Shown here: positions 1-8,398 of the stretch, piece after piece
Position numbering within the stretch: position 1 is the stretch's first letter
Layout of the letters: the number at the start of each line of letters is the position of its first letter
NCBI RefSeq assembly: GCF_020594515.1
Contig: NZ_JAJCTH010000010.1
Coordinates: 96,701-160,700, forward strand
Length of the DNA stretch: 64,000 nt
Source of the DNA: Rhodoferax sp. U2-2l
GTDB taxonomy: Bacteria; Pseudomonadota; Gammaproteobacteria; Burkholderiales; Burkholderiaceae_C
Direction: 5' to 3'
The notes under the pieces: model-generated
What the model saw: only the letters and a program-made list of their open reading frames with translations
Told to the model about the DNA's origin: nothing
The model's database searches: none
Translations under genes and position numbers: made by a program

Positions 1-776
1 AGCCCAACCACGGCAGCGACCCGGCCAGCATGCTGAGCCGTGCGGTCAAGGTGCCCGGCGGCTACAAGCTCAGCGGCAACAAGATGTGGATTTCCAACAG
101 CCCGATTGCCGACGTGTTTGTGGTCTGGGCCAAAGAGGTGACGGAGAACGGTACGGTGGGGCCGATCCGTGGTTTTGTGCTGGACAAGGGCGCACCAGGC
201 TTGAGCGCCCCGGCCATCCACGGCAAGGTGGGCTTGCGGGCCAGCATCACTGGCGAGATCGTGATGGACGGTGTGTTCTGCCCCGAAGAAAACGCTTTCC
301 CCGAGGTGCAAGGCCTCAAAGGCCCGTTCACCTGCCTCAACAGCGCCCGCTACGGCATTGCCTGGGGTGTTTTGGGTGCGGCCGAGGATTGCTGGCTGCG
401 TTCACGCCAGTACGTGCTGGACCGCCAGCAGTTTGGCCGCCCGCTGGCTGCCAACCAGTTGATCCAGAAAAAGCTGGCTGACATGCAGACAGAAATTGCG
501 CTGGGCCTGCAGGGCTGCCTGCGCCTAGGCCGCATGAAGGACGAGGGCACGGCGTCGGTCGAGATCACCTCGATCTTGAAGCGCAACTCGTGTGGCAAAG
601 CACTCGACATCGCCCGTCTGGCGCGCGACATGATGGGTGGCAACGGCATCAGCGACGAGTTTGGTGTGGCGCGGCACCTGGTGAATCTGGAGGTGGTCAA
701 CACCTACGAAGGCACGCACGACATCCACGCCCTGATTCTGGGGCGGGCGCAGACGGGGATTCAGGCGTTTTGCTGA
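1..776 (+). CDS. gcdH: Glutaryl-CoA dehydrogenase, 3' part (5' end outside window)
   Basis: Acyl-CoA dehydrogenase family flavoenzyme. GcdH oxidises and decarboxylates glutaryl-CoA to crotonyl-CoA in lysine, tryptophan and glutarate breakdown. The reading frame is already open at the window edge (PNHGSDPAS precedes the first Met), so the N-terminal part is missing. Visible features are the substrate/FAD region ([13 protein letters not shown]), the C-terminal helical domain with [12 protein letters not shown], and the glutamate-containing [10 protein letters not shown] segment that holds the catalytic base in this family. The C-terminus is normal. The class III CoA-transferase downstream on the same strand fits a glutarate pathway, which favours glutaryl-CoA over a generic acyl-CoA substrate. 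The specific substrate is inferred from family resemblance and context. Confidence 0.88.
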   Translation, partial: PNHGSDPASMLSRAVKVPGGYKLSGNKMWISNSPIADVFVVWAKEVTENGTVGPIRGFVLDKGAPGLSAPAIHGKVGLRASITGEIVMDGVFCPEENAFPEVQGLKGPFTCLNSARYGIAWGVLGAAEDCWLRSRQYVLDRQQFGRPLAANQLIQKKLADMQTEIALGLQGCLRLGRMKDEGTASVEITSILKRNSCGKALDIARLARDMMGGNGISDEFGVARHLVNLEVVNTYEGTHDIHALILGRAQTGIQAFC

Positions 777-837
777 ATAGGGCGGCCGTTTGGGAACTGC
801 CAGACACCCGACCGTGAGGACGCGGGCACCTGTGGTG

Positions 838-916
838 GCAGCGGGTGGGCTGTGGGCCCCCGCCTCAACGCGCTGCGCTTTGCGAAGTCGGCGGGTTCCC
901 ACAGCCCGCCCGCTGC
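838..916. repeat. Stem-loop repeat, copy A
   Basis: A 19-bp stem (838-856 with 898-916, one G-U type mismatch) encloses a loop containing a 31-bp core at 862-892 that begins GCCTCAACGCG and ends GAAGTCGGC. The same core occurs perfectly inverted at 1094-1124, where it is enclosed by a different stem. A conserved core inside variable but self-complementary stems is the signature of a dispersed palindromic element rather than a simple duplication. Function is unknown. Confidence 0.75.
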
Positions 917-1070
917 TGCATGTATTGCAGGGTGCGAGCTTTCAATACCAAGGCAGTCAGCCAATGCGTCACCGGTGTATACGTCACCCCAACACCCTAA
1001 GACAGGGCCAAACAACACCGTTAGTCCGCCTGCATCTGGTTTCCTGCTCGACGAACCCTTCCGCCGTTCA

Positions 1071-1147
1071 GGCCATGCGGGTTTGGGCAGGGGGCCGACT
1101 TCGCAAAGCGCAGCGCGTTGAGGCACCCTGCCCAAGCCCGCGTGGCC
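1071..1147. repeat. Stem-loop repeat, copy B (inverted)
   Basis: The 22-bp arms 1071-1092 and 1126-1147 are complementary apart from two positions that would form G-U pairs in RNA. Between them lies the exact reverse complement (1094-1124) of the 31-bp core of copy A. The stem sequence is unrelated to the stem of copy A. The two cores could also pair with each other, giving a hairpin of about 260 bases, so the element could act as a transcription barrier between gcdH and the downstream gene. Confidence 0.75.
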
Positions 1148-1207
1148 AGCCACAAACACCGATCCGTCAACGGCTGACCCCCTGACTTCAAACCCAACAA
1201 CAAAACC

Positions 1208-2509
1208 ATGACAACCCAAGCCGCCCTCAGCCACCTCAAAGTTCTGGACCTCTCGCGCGTGCTGGCCGGCCCCTGGTGCACCCAAATGCTGGCGGACCTG
1301 GGCGCCGATGTGATCAAGGTGGAGCGTCCAGGCGCCGGTGACGACACCCGCCACTGGGGCCCGCCCTTCCTCAAGGATGCCGACGGCAACGACACGGCGC
1401 AAGCCACCTACTTCACCGCCTGCAACCGCAACAAACGCGCCATCACGCTGGACATGGCCCAGCCCGAAGGCCAGGCGCTGATCCGCCAGATGGCCGCTGG
1501 CAGCGACATCCTGGTCGAGAACTTCAAGGTGGGCGGCCTGGCGCAATACGGGCTGGACTACGAGAGCCTGAAAGCCATCAACCCACGCCTGATCTACTGC
1601 TCGGTCACCGGCTTCGGCCAGACCGGCCCGTATGCCGAGCGCGCCGGTTACGACCTGATGATCCAGGCCATGAGTGGCCTCATGAGCATCACCGGCCACG
1701 CCGATGAGCAACCCGGCGGCGGCCCGATGCGTATGGGTGTGGCGTTGATCGACGTGTTGACCGGCATTTACGCCTGCAGCGCCATCTTGGCTGCGGTCGA
1801 AGCACGCCACAAAACGGGTGCTGGCCAGCACATCGACATGGCCTTGCTTGATGTCGGCATGGCGGTGCTGGCCAATCAGGCCGCTGGTTACCTGAACACC
1901 GGCCAGGTGCCGCAACGCCAGGGCAACACCCACCCCAGTCTGGCGCCGTACCAGACCTTCGACACCCTGGATGGCAGCATGTTGCTGGCGATTGGCAACG
2001 ACGGCCAGTTTGTGCGTTTCTGCGACGCTGCGGGTCAACCTGGGTGGGCGCAGGACGAACGTTTTCGCAGCAACACCCTGCGGGTCAAAAACCGGGAAGC
2101 CCTGGTGGCCCTGATGCTGCCCGTCACCCGCACCCGCAGCACGGCGGACTGGACCAGACTGCTGGAAGACAAAGCCGTGCCCTGCGGCCCGATCAACACC
2201 CTGGCCCAGGCCTTTGCTGACCCCCAGATTTTGGCCCGGGGTTTGGTGCTGAATCAAACACTAGGCATGTCACCAAAACGTCTGGAAGCCACCGATAGCG
2301 CAGCTTTTCGAAGTGCATTGCCCCCTGCGGCGGCCGCTGGCACCGCCACCCAGGTGCGCACCGTGGCCAACCCCATGCGCCTTAGCGCCACGCCCACGGT
2401 GCTGCGCCGTGCACCACCCACCTTGGGTCAGCACACGCAAGAAGTGCTGGCAGAATTGGGGCTGGATGCCGCACAGATTGCTGGCCTACGCAGCCGCAAC
2501 GTCATTTAA
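1208..2509 (+). CDS. Class III CoA-transferase (CaiB/BaiF family), probably glutarate CoA-transferase
   Basis: This 433-aa protein has a typical length for family III CoA-transferases, which move CoA between acyl groups through an aspartyl-CoA anhydride. The N-terminus VLDLSRVLAGPWCTQMLADL followed by GADVIKVE is the family signature. The catalytic Asp is expected in the segment around GHIDMALLDVG (about residue 215). Next to gcdH the likely reaction is succinyl-CoA to glutarate, supplying glutaryl-CoA; this pairing is common in betaproteobacteria, but the substrate is inferred. ATG start at 1208. A WYL regulator follows 33 bp downstream on the same strand. Confidence 0.85.
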   Translation: MTTQAALSHLKVLDLSRVLAGPWCTQMLADLGADVIKVERPGAGDDTRHWGPPFLKDADGNDTAQATYFTACNRNKRAITLDMAQPEGQALIRQMAAGSDILVENFKVGGLAQYGLDYESLKAINPRLIYCSVTGFGQTGPYAERAGYDLMIQAMSGLMSITGHADEQPGGGPMRMGVALIDVLTGIYACSAILAAVEARHKTGAGQHIDMALLDVGMAVLANQAAGYLNTGQVPQRQGNTHPSLAPYQTFDTLDGSMLLAIGNDGQFVRFCDAAGQPGWAQDERFRSNTLRVKNREALVALMLPVTRTRSTADWTRLLEDKAVPCGPINTLAQAFADPQILARGLVLNQTLGMSPKRLEATDSAAFRSALPPAAAAGTATQVRTVANPMRLSATPTVLRRAPPTLGQHTQEVLAELGLDAAQIAGLRSRNVI

Positions 2510-2542
2510 AAACAAGCCATCGGCATCCTTCAGGGGGATGCC

Positions 2543-3523
2543 ATGGATCGAACCGAACGGTTCTACAAAATCAGCGAATTGCTGCGCGCCAACAAGGTCA
2601 TCAGCTTTGCCACGTTGTTGGCCACGCTGGAGACCTCCCGCTCCACCCTCAAACGTGATCTGAAGTACCTGTGCGACCGCCTGCACAACCCCATCGTCTA
2701 CAACCGCCAACGCGGCGGCTACCAGCTAGCGGCCCCTGACCCAGCCGACAAACACGCGCACGAGTTGCCCGGGCTGTGGTTCTCTCCCACCGAAATCCAC
2801 GCCCTGCTGACCATGCAGCAACTGCTGGCCGGGCTGGACCCGGGTGGGCTCCTGACCAGCCACATCGCCCCGCTGATGGCGCGTCTGAACGCCCTGCTGG
2901 GGCCAGAAGGCAATGCCGAGGCTACCGAGCTGCGCCAGCGTGTGCGCATCATCCGCCTGGCGCAACGCGGCGTGCGCCCGCGCCACTTTGAGCAAGTCGC
3001 CACCGCCCTGGCCCAGCGCAAGCGCCTGCACATGGCCTACACCGCACGCGGCAACGGCCACACCACCGAGCGCGACATCTCGCCCCAGCGCCTGGTGCAC
3101 TACCGCGACAACTGGTACCTGGATGCCTGGTGCCATTACCGCCAGCAATTGCGCAACTTTGCGCTGGACGCCATCACCCGGCTGGAGCCGCTCAACGAGC
3201 CTGCGCGTGAAGTCAGCCCCGCGCAACTCAGCGCCACCTTCGGCCCCGGCTACGGCATTTTTTCAGGCGGCAAGCTGCGCTGGGCCCGCCTGCGCTTTAG
3301 CCCCGAGCGCGCCCGCTGGGTGGCGCAAGAGCAGTGGCACACCGAGCAAAGCGGCAAGTTCGAGAGCGACGGCAGCTACCTGCTGCGCCTGCCCTACACC
3401 GACCACCGCGAGCTGATCATGGACATCCTCAAACACGGCACCCACTGCGAAGTGCTGGGGCCGCCCTCGCTGCGCAAAGTCGTCGCGGAGGAGGTGAAAA
3501 AGCTGGGTGAAAAATATTTCTGA
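2543..3523 (+). CDS. WYL-domain transcriptional regulator next to cas operon
   Basis: This 326-aa protein has an N-terminal helix-turn-helix of the HTH_11/DeoR-like type (about residues 5-60, ISELLRANKVISFATLL then TSRSTLKRDLKYL), a linker, and a WYL domain (about 150-240, containing RLVHYRDNWYLDAWC) followed by a C-terminal WCX-like extension. WYL domains are Sm-like folds thought to sense nucleic-acid or nucleotide ligands, and they are recurrent neighbours of CRISPR-Cas and other defence loci. The gene lies 82 bp upstream of cas3 on the same strand, so it is a candidate local regulator of the cas operon. It could equally regulate the CoA-transferase gene, which ends 33 bp upstream. Confidence 0.88.
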   Translation: MDRTERFYKISELLRANKVISFATLLATLETSRSTLKRDLKYLCDRLHNPIVYNRQRGGYQLAAPDPADKHAHELPGLWFSPTEIHALLTMQQLLAGLDPGGLLTSHIAPLMARLNALLGPEGNAEATELRQRVRIIRLAQRGVRPRHFEQVATALAQRKRLHMAYTARGNGHTTERDISPQRLVHYRDNWYLDAWCHYRQQLRNFALDAITRLEPLNEPAREVSPAQLSATFGPGYGIFSGGKLRWARLRFSPERARWVAQEQWHTEQSGKFESDGSYLLRLPYTDHRELIMDILKHGTHCEVLGPPSLRKVVAEEVKKLGEKYF

Positions 3524-3605
3524 GGGGGTGAGCAGAGGGTCATCTGGTGGACCTTTGGGCGGGTAAGCTGGCTGCAAATCAACAATATTCGCGGGGGAAG
3601 TCATC

Positions 3606-5867
3606 GTGTCAGACGCATTGGCTCATTCGGGTGGGCACTTGTTGGCCATGCATTTGGAAAAGGTTGCTGAATTGGCGGCCGAGTTTTCCAAGGCATTTGA
3701 TGCTGCCGAACCCGCATTACGCTGGGCTTATCTGGCGGGCTTGTGGCATGACCTTGGCAAATACCGCCCTGGTTTTCAGCGCTATGTTCGGCTGGCAGAT
3801 AACCCGGATGCGCACATCGAAGGCAAAGTAGGTGGGCGCGAGAAGACCCATTCAGCTGCTGGCGCACTGTGGGCCATGCAGCAATTGCCCAAACCCTACG
3901 GCAACGTCCTTGCCTACCTGATTGCGGGTCATCATGCGGGGTTGGACAACTGGGATGGAGAGGGTGGTGGGCTCGCGTGGCGTTTGCAAGGTGAAGATGC
4001 ACAAGCCGAGTTAAGTACGGCTCTAAAAGCTACCCCACCCGCCAGCATTTTGAGTGCTGGTACCTTCATTCCTGACTTGCGTTACTTACCCGGTGGCGCA
4101 GCAGGCTTTGCCTTGTGGATGCGCATGCTGTTCTCATGTCTGGTCGATGCTGACTTTCTGGACACCGAAGCGCACTTTGATGCTGGCAAACCCGCCCGCC
4201 GCGAAGGCTTTCCCACGCTTGCACAAATGCGCTTGGTCTTTGATGCCCACATGGCCGCGTTGCCGGTGGTAGACACCCCCGTCAACACTTTGCGCGCCAA
4301 CATCCTGCGCCAGTGCCGTGCCAAGGCGGCACTGCCAGCGGGTTTCTTCTCGCTTACCGTGCCAACGGGCGGTGGCAAGACGCTTTCCAGTCTGGCGTTT
4401 GCGTTGGAGCACGCCCAAGCCCATGACAAGCGCCGCATCATTTACGCCATTCCCTACACCAGCATCATTGAGCAGACGGCAGATGTATTTCGCAACGTGT
4501 TCAAAGCACTGGGCGACGAGGTGTTGATTGAGCACCATAGCCAGGCCGATGCCGCAGAGAAGGACGAAACCATGCGCAGCCGCCTGGCCTGCGAGAACTG
4601 GGACGCACCGCTGGTGGTCACCACCAATGTGCAGTTGTTCGAGTCTCTGTTCGCCGCCAAGACCTCGCGCTGCCGCAAGCTGCACAACCTGGTGGGCAGC
4701 GTCATCGTGCTGGACGAAGCGCAGCAACTGCCCCCCGAGTTCTTGCAGCCGATCCTGGACGTGCTTAATCTGCTGGTGGCGCATTACGGCGTGACCGTGG
4801 TGCTGTGCACCGCCACCCAGCCCGCGCTGAGCAGCACCACCTATTTCGATGCCAGCAAGAACTTGCGTGGCTTGGAAAACGTGCGCGAGATCATCGACGA
4901 CCCCGACGCCTTGTTTGATGCGCTCAAGCGCGTCCATGTGGTGCTGCCACCTGACTGGACCACCCGCACCGCCTGGGCCGACATTGCCACACAGCTCAGT
5001 GCCGAAGACTGCGTGCTGGCCATCGTCAACACTCGCAAGGCCGCTCGCGAATTGCAGCGACTGATGCCTGTTGACACCTTGCATTTGTCCGCCTTGATGT
5101 GTGGCGCACACCGCAAAGACGTCATCACCCAGATCAAAGAACGCCTGAAGGCCAAGCGTGAGGGGCGCGACCAGCGGCCTCTGCGCGTCGTCTCGACCCA
5201 GTTGGTGGAAGCCGGTGTGGACATTGACTTCCCGGTGGTCTACCGCGCCTTGGCCGGGCTCGACTCCATCGCCCAGGCGGCTGGCCGCTGCAACCGCGAA
5301 GGGCGCATGAACGGCAAGGGCCGCGTGGTGGTGTTTGTGCCACCAGAGCGGCCGCCCCTGGGTCATCTGCGCAAGGGTGCCGATGCCTGCATCTCCATTC
5401 TGAACGGTCAGGCGCACGACCCGCTGGCTCGCACCTTGTTTGATCGCTATTTCAAAGAGTTTTACAACTCGGTGGATTTGGATGCCAAGGGAGTAGTCAG
5501 ACTACTCACGATCAACGACCGCAAAACCCTGAGTGTCCAGTTCCGCACTGCAGCTGAAGCGTTTCGCCTGATTGACGACCAAGACAACGCCACGGTGGTC
5601 GTTCGCTACGCAGAGCACGGTGACGAGATTGAAAAGCTACTTCTGAAATTGGCGGCTGAAGGCCCGCAGCGCTGGCTGATGCGCAAGCTACAGCGTTACA
5701 CCGTCAGCATCCACAAACGGGTGGCAGACAAGATGCTGGTGCAAGGTAGTTTGACCTTGCCCATGCCTGGGCTCTATGTGCAAGTGAACGCTGAGAATCT
5801 TTATGACCCCATGCTCGGTTTGAATCCGATTGACGCTGTTTTCAACCCCGGTGGCTTTGCTATTTGA
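3606..5867 (+). CDS. cas3: CRISPR-associated nuclease/helicase Cas3, type I-C
   Basis: This 753-aa HD nuclease fused to a superfamily 2 helicase is the effector that degrades target DNA after Cascade binding. The HD domain (about 1-220) shows H48-D49 in WHDLGK, H82 in THSAAG and HH109-110 in AGHHAGL. The helicase shows Walker A VPTGGGKT (about 251), a DEAQ box in VLDEAQQLPPEF (about 369), ATQPAL, and motif VI QAAGRCNREG (about 556). The start is GTG at 3606, preceded by a purine-rich GGGGGAAG at about 3591. No frameshift is seen. It is the first gene of the cas operon, with cas5 9 bp downstream. Confidence 0.97.
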   Translation: MSDALAHSGGHLLAMHLEKVAELAAEFSKAFDAAEPALRWAYLAGLWHDLGKYRPGFQRYVRLADNPDAHIEGKVGGREKTHSAAGALWAMQQLPKPYGNVLAYLIAGHHAGLDNWDGEGGGLAWRLQGEDAQAELSTALKATPPASILSAGTFIPDLRYLPGGAAGFALWMRMLFSCLVDADFLDTEAHFDAGKPARREGFPTLAQMRLVFDAHMAALPVVDTPVNTLRANILRQCRAKAALPAGFFSLTVPTGGGKTLSSLAFALEHAQAHDKRRIIYAIPYTSIIEQTADVFRNVFKALGDEVLIEHHSQADAAEKDETMRSRLACENWDAPLVVTTNVQLFESLFAAKTSRCRKLHNLVGSVIVLDEAQQLPPEFLQPILDVLNLLVAHYGVTVVLCTATQPALSSTTYFDASKNLRGLENVREIIDDPDALFDALKRVHVVLPPDWTTRTAWADIATQLSAEDCVLAIVNTRKAARELQRLMPVDTLHLSALMCGAHRKDVITQIKERLKAKREGRDQRPLRVVSTQLVEAGVDIDFPVVYRALAGLDSIAQAAGRCNREGRMNGKGRVVVFVPPERPPLGHLRKGADACISILNGQAHDPLARTLFDRYFKEFYNSVDLDAKGVVRLLTINDRKTLSVQFRTAAEAFRLIDDQDNATVVVRYAEHGDEIEKLLLKLAAEGPQRWLMRKLQRYTVSIHKRVADKMLVQGSLTLPMPGLYVQVNAENLYDPMLGLNPIDAVFNPGGFAI

Positions 5868-5876
5868 AGGAAAACC

Positions 5877-6530
5877 ATGCCCAGTTTTTGCCTCGAAGTC
5901 TCAGGCCCTTTTGCCTGTTTTACCCGCCCGGAGATGAAGGTGGAGCGCGTCTCTTATGACGTGATGACCCCGTCTGCCGCCCGCGCCGTGTTTGAGTCCG
6001 TGTTGTGGAAGCCAGCCATCCGATGGCGGGTGCATCGCATTGAGGTGCTCAAACCCATCCGCTGGATCAACTTGCGGCGCAATGAAGTCAGCGCCGTGGT
6101 GTCCATCCGCAATGTGCAGCATGCCATGACGGCAGGCAGCGGCACGCTGGGGCTGTACATCGAAGACGAACGCCAGCAACGTGCAGGCTACTTTCTGCGC
6201 GACGTGGTCTACCGCATCCATGCCAATTTGTCGCTGGCCCCGGGCTGCACCGAGCCTTTAATGAAATACACCGAGATGTTCACCCGCCGGGCCAGCAAAG
6301 GCCAGTGTGTGAACCAGCCGTATCTGGGCTGCCGTGAGTTTGCTGCGGACTTCCGTTTGGTCACCGCTGATACGCCCCCCGCTACGCCGATTGGAGACAC
6401 CCGCGAGCTAGGCTGGATGCTGCATGACCTGGACTTCGCTCACCCCTCTGACCCGCAGCCCCGCTTTTTCAATGCCAAGCTGGACAAAGGTGTGGTGCAG
6501 GTTCCCCCATTTGAGGAGTCACGCGGATGA
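5877..6530 (+). CDS. cas5: Cas5, type I-C (crRNA-processing subunit)
   Basis: This 217-aa protein is a Cas5d/Cas5c of normal length. In type I-C, which lacks Cas6, Cas5 cuts the pre-crRNA and stays on the 5' handle in Cascade. The RAMP-like start SFCLEVSGPFACFTRPEMKVERVSYDV and the segment YRIHANLSLAP match the family. A GAAGGA ribosome-binding sequence lies just before the ATG. The stop overlaps the start of cas8c in an ATGA arrangement (6527-6530), showing translational coupling. Absence of a cas6 gene in the operon agrees with this processing role. Confidence 0.95.
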   Translation: MPSFCLEVSGPFACFTRPEMKVERVSYDVMTPSAARAVFESVLWKPAIRWRVHRIEVLKPIRWINLRRNEVSAVVSIRNVQHAMTAGSGTLGLYIEDERQQRAGYFLRDVVYRIHANLSLAPGCTEPLMKYTEMFTRRASKGQCVNQPYLGCREFAADFRLVTADTPPATPIGDTRELGWMLHDLDFAHPSDPQPRFFNAKLDKGVVQVPPFEESRG

Positions 6531-8398
6531 TTTTGCAAGCCTTGACCGACTACTACCGCCGTGCGGAACTTTCACCACCTGGATGGGAATTAAAGGCGAT
6601 ACCGTTCTTTATCGTTCTTGATCTTGATGGTCAAGTGGTTAGCGTGATATCGCGCGCTGATCAAGCCAATCCACGTGGCAGTCAAATTTTGGTTCCTCAG
6701 TCGGAGATTCGATCGGGGAAAAATGCTTGGGCACAGCCCAATCTACTTTGGGATCACTACGGATTTGTTTTGGGTGAGCCCAAGCGAAAACCTAACGGGG
6801 ACATTGACCCAATAGATTCATATGAGAAGGCGGCAAAGCAGCTTGGTGCATTCGTTGCGCGCATTCAATCACTGCTGGTGAGATATCCAGAGTCGAGGGG
6901 GTTGGCCTCGATATCAAAGTTTTATGCGAGTGGTGAATACAAGAAAGTCTTTGCTAGGCCTGATGCTGTCGAAATTGTGAGGATCGCAGGCGCGAACATG
7001 ACGTTTCGGCTGGTGGGTGAAATCGAGCCGATCCTTCATGAAAAATGGGTACGAGACATTGTTTCGACGAGCGCCACTGCAGATGAAGATGCTGAAGATT
7101 TTGTTGTACCAAAGTCAGCCATGTGTCTAGTTACTGGTGATCTCGCAGAAATTGCACGATTGCATCCAAAAATCTACCGAGTCTGTTCAAAACCGACTGC
7201 GCTTGCTGCAGCCAATTCAAAGGAAGCGCAAGCCTATTCTTCATACGGTAAGGATCAAGGTTTCATTTTTCCAGTTGGGAAACCTGCTGTCTTCGCGTAC
7301 ACCACTGCGCTAAACCACCTGCTGCGCAAGGACTCGCCCCAACGCATTCAGGTGGGAGATGCGTCCACGGTGTTTTGGGCTGAGCGTGATTCGGACTTTG
7401 AGACGACCGTCGTTGATATTTTTGGTGACCCACCCAAGGACGACCCAGACCGAAGTACTCGCGCGGTACAGGCCGTGCTGAATGCGGTGCACAGTGGCAA
7501 ATGGGGTTCGTCTGATGAAAACACGCGCTTTTATGTCTTGGGTCTGGCCCCCAACGCGGCGCGCATCAGCATCCGCTTTTATCACTGCGTAACCCTGGGC
7601 GAGCTGGGCCAGCGCATCGCTCAGCACATTAAGGACTTGGAACTGGCGCGAGGGTCGTATGACCCGCAATATCCAAGTTTGAAGCGATTGCTTCAAACGG
7701 TTTGTCTAGCCACCAGCAGTCAACCCTTTGGCGACATTGACCGGCTTCCCCCGAACTTGGGCGGTGCCATTGTGGACGCTATTTTTGAGAGTGAAAACAC
7801 TCCGTATCCGGCGTTGTGGCTTAACGCGGCGGTAGGTCGCTGCCGCGCAGAGCAAGCGAAGAAAACGCAGCAGGGAACGCAAGCTCAAAACGTCCCATAC
7901 GCCCGGGCCGCGGTGATTAAAGCTTGTCTCAATCGACAAATACGCAGAACAAATCTTTCAGCACCCGACCACTTACATGAAAAGGAGTTCCTACCCATGC
8001 TTGATCTCACAAATACCAATCCGGGATACCTTTTAGGTCGGCTGTTTGCTGTCCTAGAACGATTGCAAGAGACCTCCGCAGGTGGCGGTGGAAAGTTGAA
8101 TTCAACGATTCGAGATAAATACTACGGTGCGATGGCTAGTTCGCCTGGGATAGTTTTTCCAACGCTGGATAACCTCAAAACCTCGCATTTAAAGAAGCTA
8201 CCTTGGGCACAAAAGGAGTGGTTTGACAAGTTGATTGGGGGGATTCTGAGCGAGCTACCCGATATCCCAAGACAGCTACCACTCCCAGACCAGGGCCGCT
8301 TTGCGCTGGGCTACTACCACCAGCGACAAGACTTTTTTACCAAAAAACCTGACGACTCCATCATCACAACTGCCTCCAAGGAAGGAACCCCAGCATGA
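6527..8398 (+). CDS. cas8c: Cas8c (Csd1), large Cascade subunit of type I-C
   Basis: This 623-aa protein is the type I-C large subunit, which recognises the PAM and helps open the target DNA. It overlaps cas5 upstream and cas7 downstream (ATGA at 8395-8398). The C-terminal 133 residues can also be made separately as Cas11 (see the 7997-8398 entry). Base composition is uneven: about 6540-7290 and 7910-8270 are clearly lower in GC and use more A/T-ending codons than 7310-7720 and the flanking cas genes, which suggests a mosaic built by recombination. Motif-level assignment is weak in this fast-evolving family, so the call rests mainly on length, position and overall resemblance. Confidence 0.94.
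   Translation: MILQALTDYYRRAELSPPGWELKAIPFFIVLDLDGQVVSVISRADQANPRGSQILVPQSEIRSGKNAWAQPNLLWDHYGFVLGEPKRKPNGDIDPIDSYEKAAKQLGAFVARIQSLLVRYPESRGLASISKFYASGEYKKVFARPDAVEIVRIAGANMTFRLVGEIEPILHEKWVRDIVSTSATADEDAEDFVVPKSAMCLVTGDLAEIARLHPKIYRVCSKPTALAAANSKEAQAYSSYGKDQGFIFPVGKPAVFAYTTALNHLLRKDSPQRIQVGDASTVFWAERDSDFETTVVDIFGDPPKDDPDRSTRAVQAVLNAVHSGKWGSSDENTRFYVLGLAPNAARISIRFYHCVTLGELGQRIAQHIKDLELARGSYDPQYPSLKRLLQTVCLATSSQPFGDIDRLPPNLGGAIVDAIFESENTPYPALWLNAAVGRCRAEQAKKTQQGTQAQNVPYARAAVIKACLNRQIRRTNLSAPDHLHEKEFLPMLDLTNTNPGYLLGRLFAVLERLQETSAGGGGKLNSTIRDKYYGAMASSPGIVFPTLDNLKTSHLKKLPWAQKEWFDKLIGGILSELPDIPRQLPLPDQGRFALGYYHQRQDFFTKKPDDSIITTASKEGTPA
7997..8398 (+). CDS. cas11: Cas11c small subunit from an internal start inside cas8c
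   Basis: Type I-C systems are known to translate a small subunit from within cas8c. Here an in-frame ATG at codon 491 of cas8c follows a strong AAAGGAG (7981-7987) with 9 nt spacing, better than most ribosome-binding sites in this operon. The product would be 133 aa, starting MLDLTNTNPGYLLGRLFAVL, mostly helical, and ending at the cas8c stop. In the family, Cas11 lines the belly of Cascade beside the Cas7 backbone. Production is inferred from the start signal and from the family, not observed. Confidence 0.78.
   Translation: MLDLTNTNPGYLLGRLFAVLERLQETSAGGGGKLNSTIRDKYYGAMASSPGIVFPTLDNLKTSHLKKLPWAQKEWFDKLIGGILSELPDIPRQLPLPDQGRFALGYYHQRQDFFTKKPDDSIITTASKEGTPA

Larger units (their letters stand above)
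777..1207. other. Intergenic region holding two inverted copies of a stem-loop repeat
   Basis: This 431-bp gap between gcdH and the CoA-transferase gene shows no convincing coding frame. It holds two copies of a structured repeat in opposite orientation, at about 838-916 and 1071-1147, listed separately. The last 60 bases lead into the CoA-transferase start without a clear sigma-70 promoter. Confidence 0.6.

Noticed and set aside
761..2257. 498-aa minus-strand frame opposite the CoA-transferase gene
   Set aside because: Shadow frame caused by high GC; the plus strand holds a clear CoA-transferase with family motifs.
3524..3605. Sigma-70 promoter before cas3
   Set aside because: TTGGGC and CAATAT are present but separated by about 22 bases, too far for a reliable promoter.
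4134..5417. 427-aa minus-strand frame opposite cas3
   Set aside because: Antisense of an intact cas3 with all helicase motifs; composition rich in His, Gln and Gly as expected for a shadow frame.
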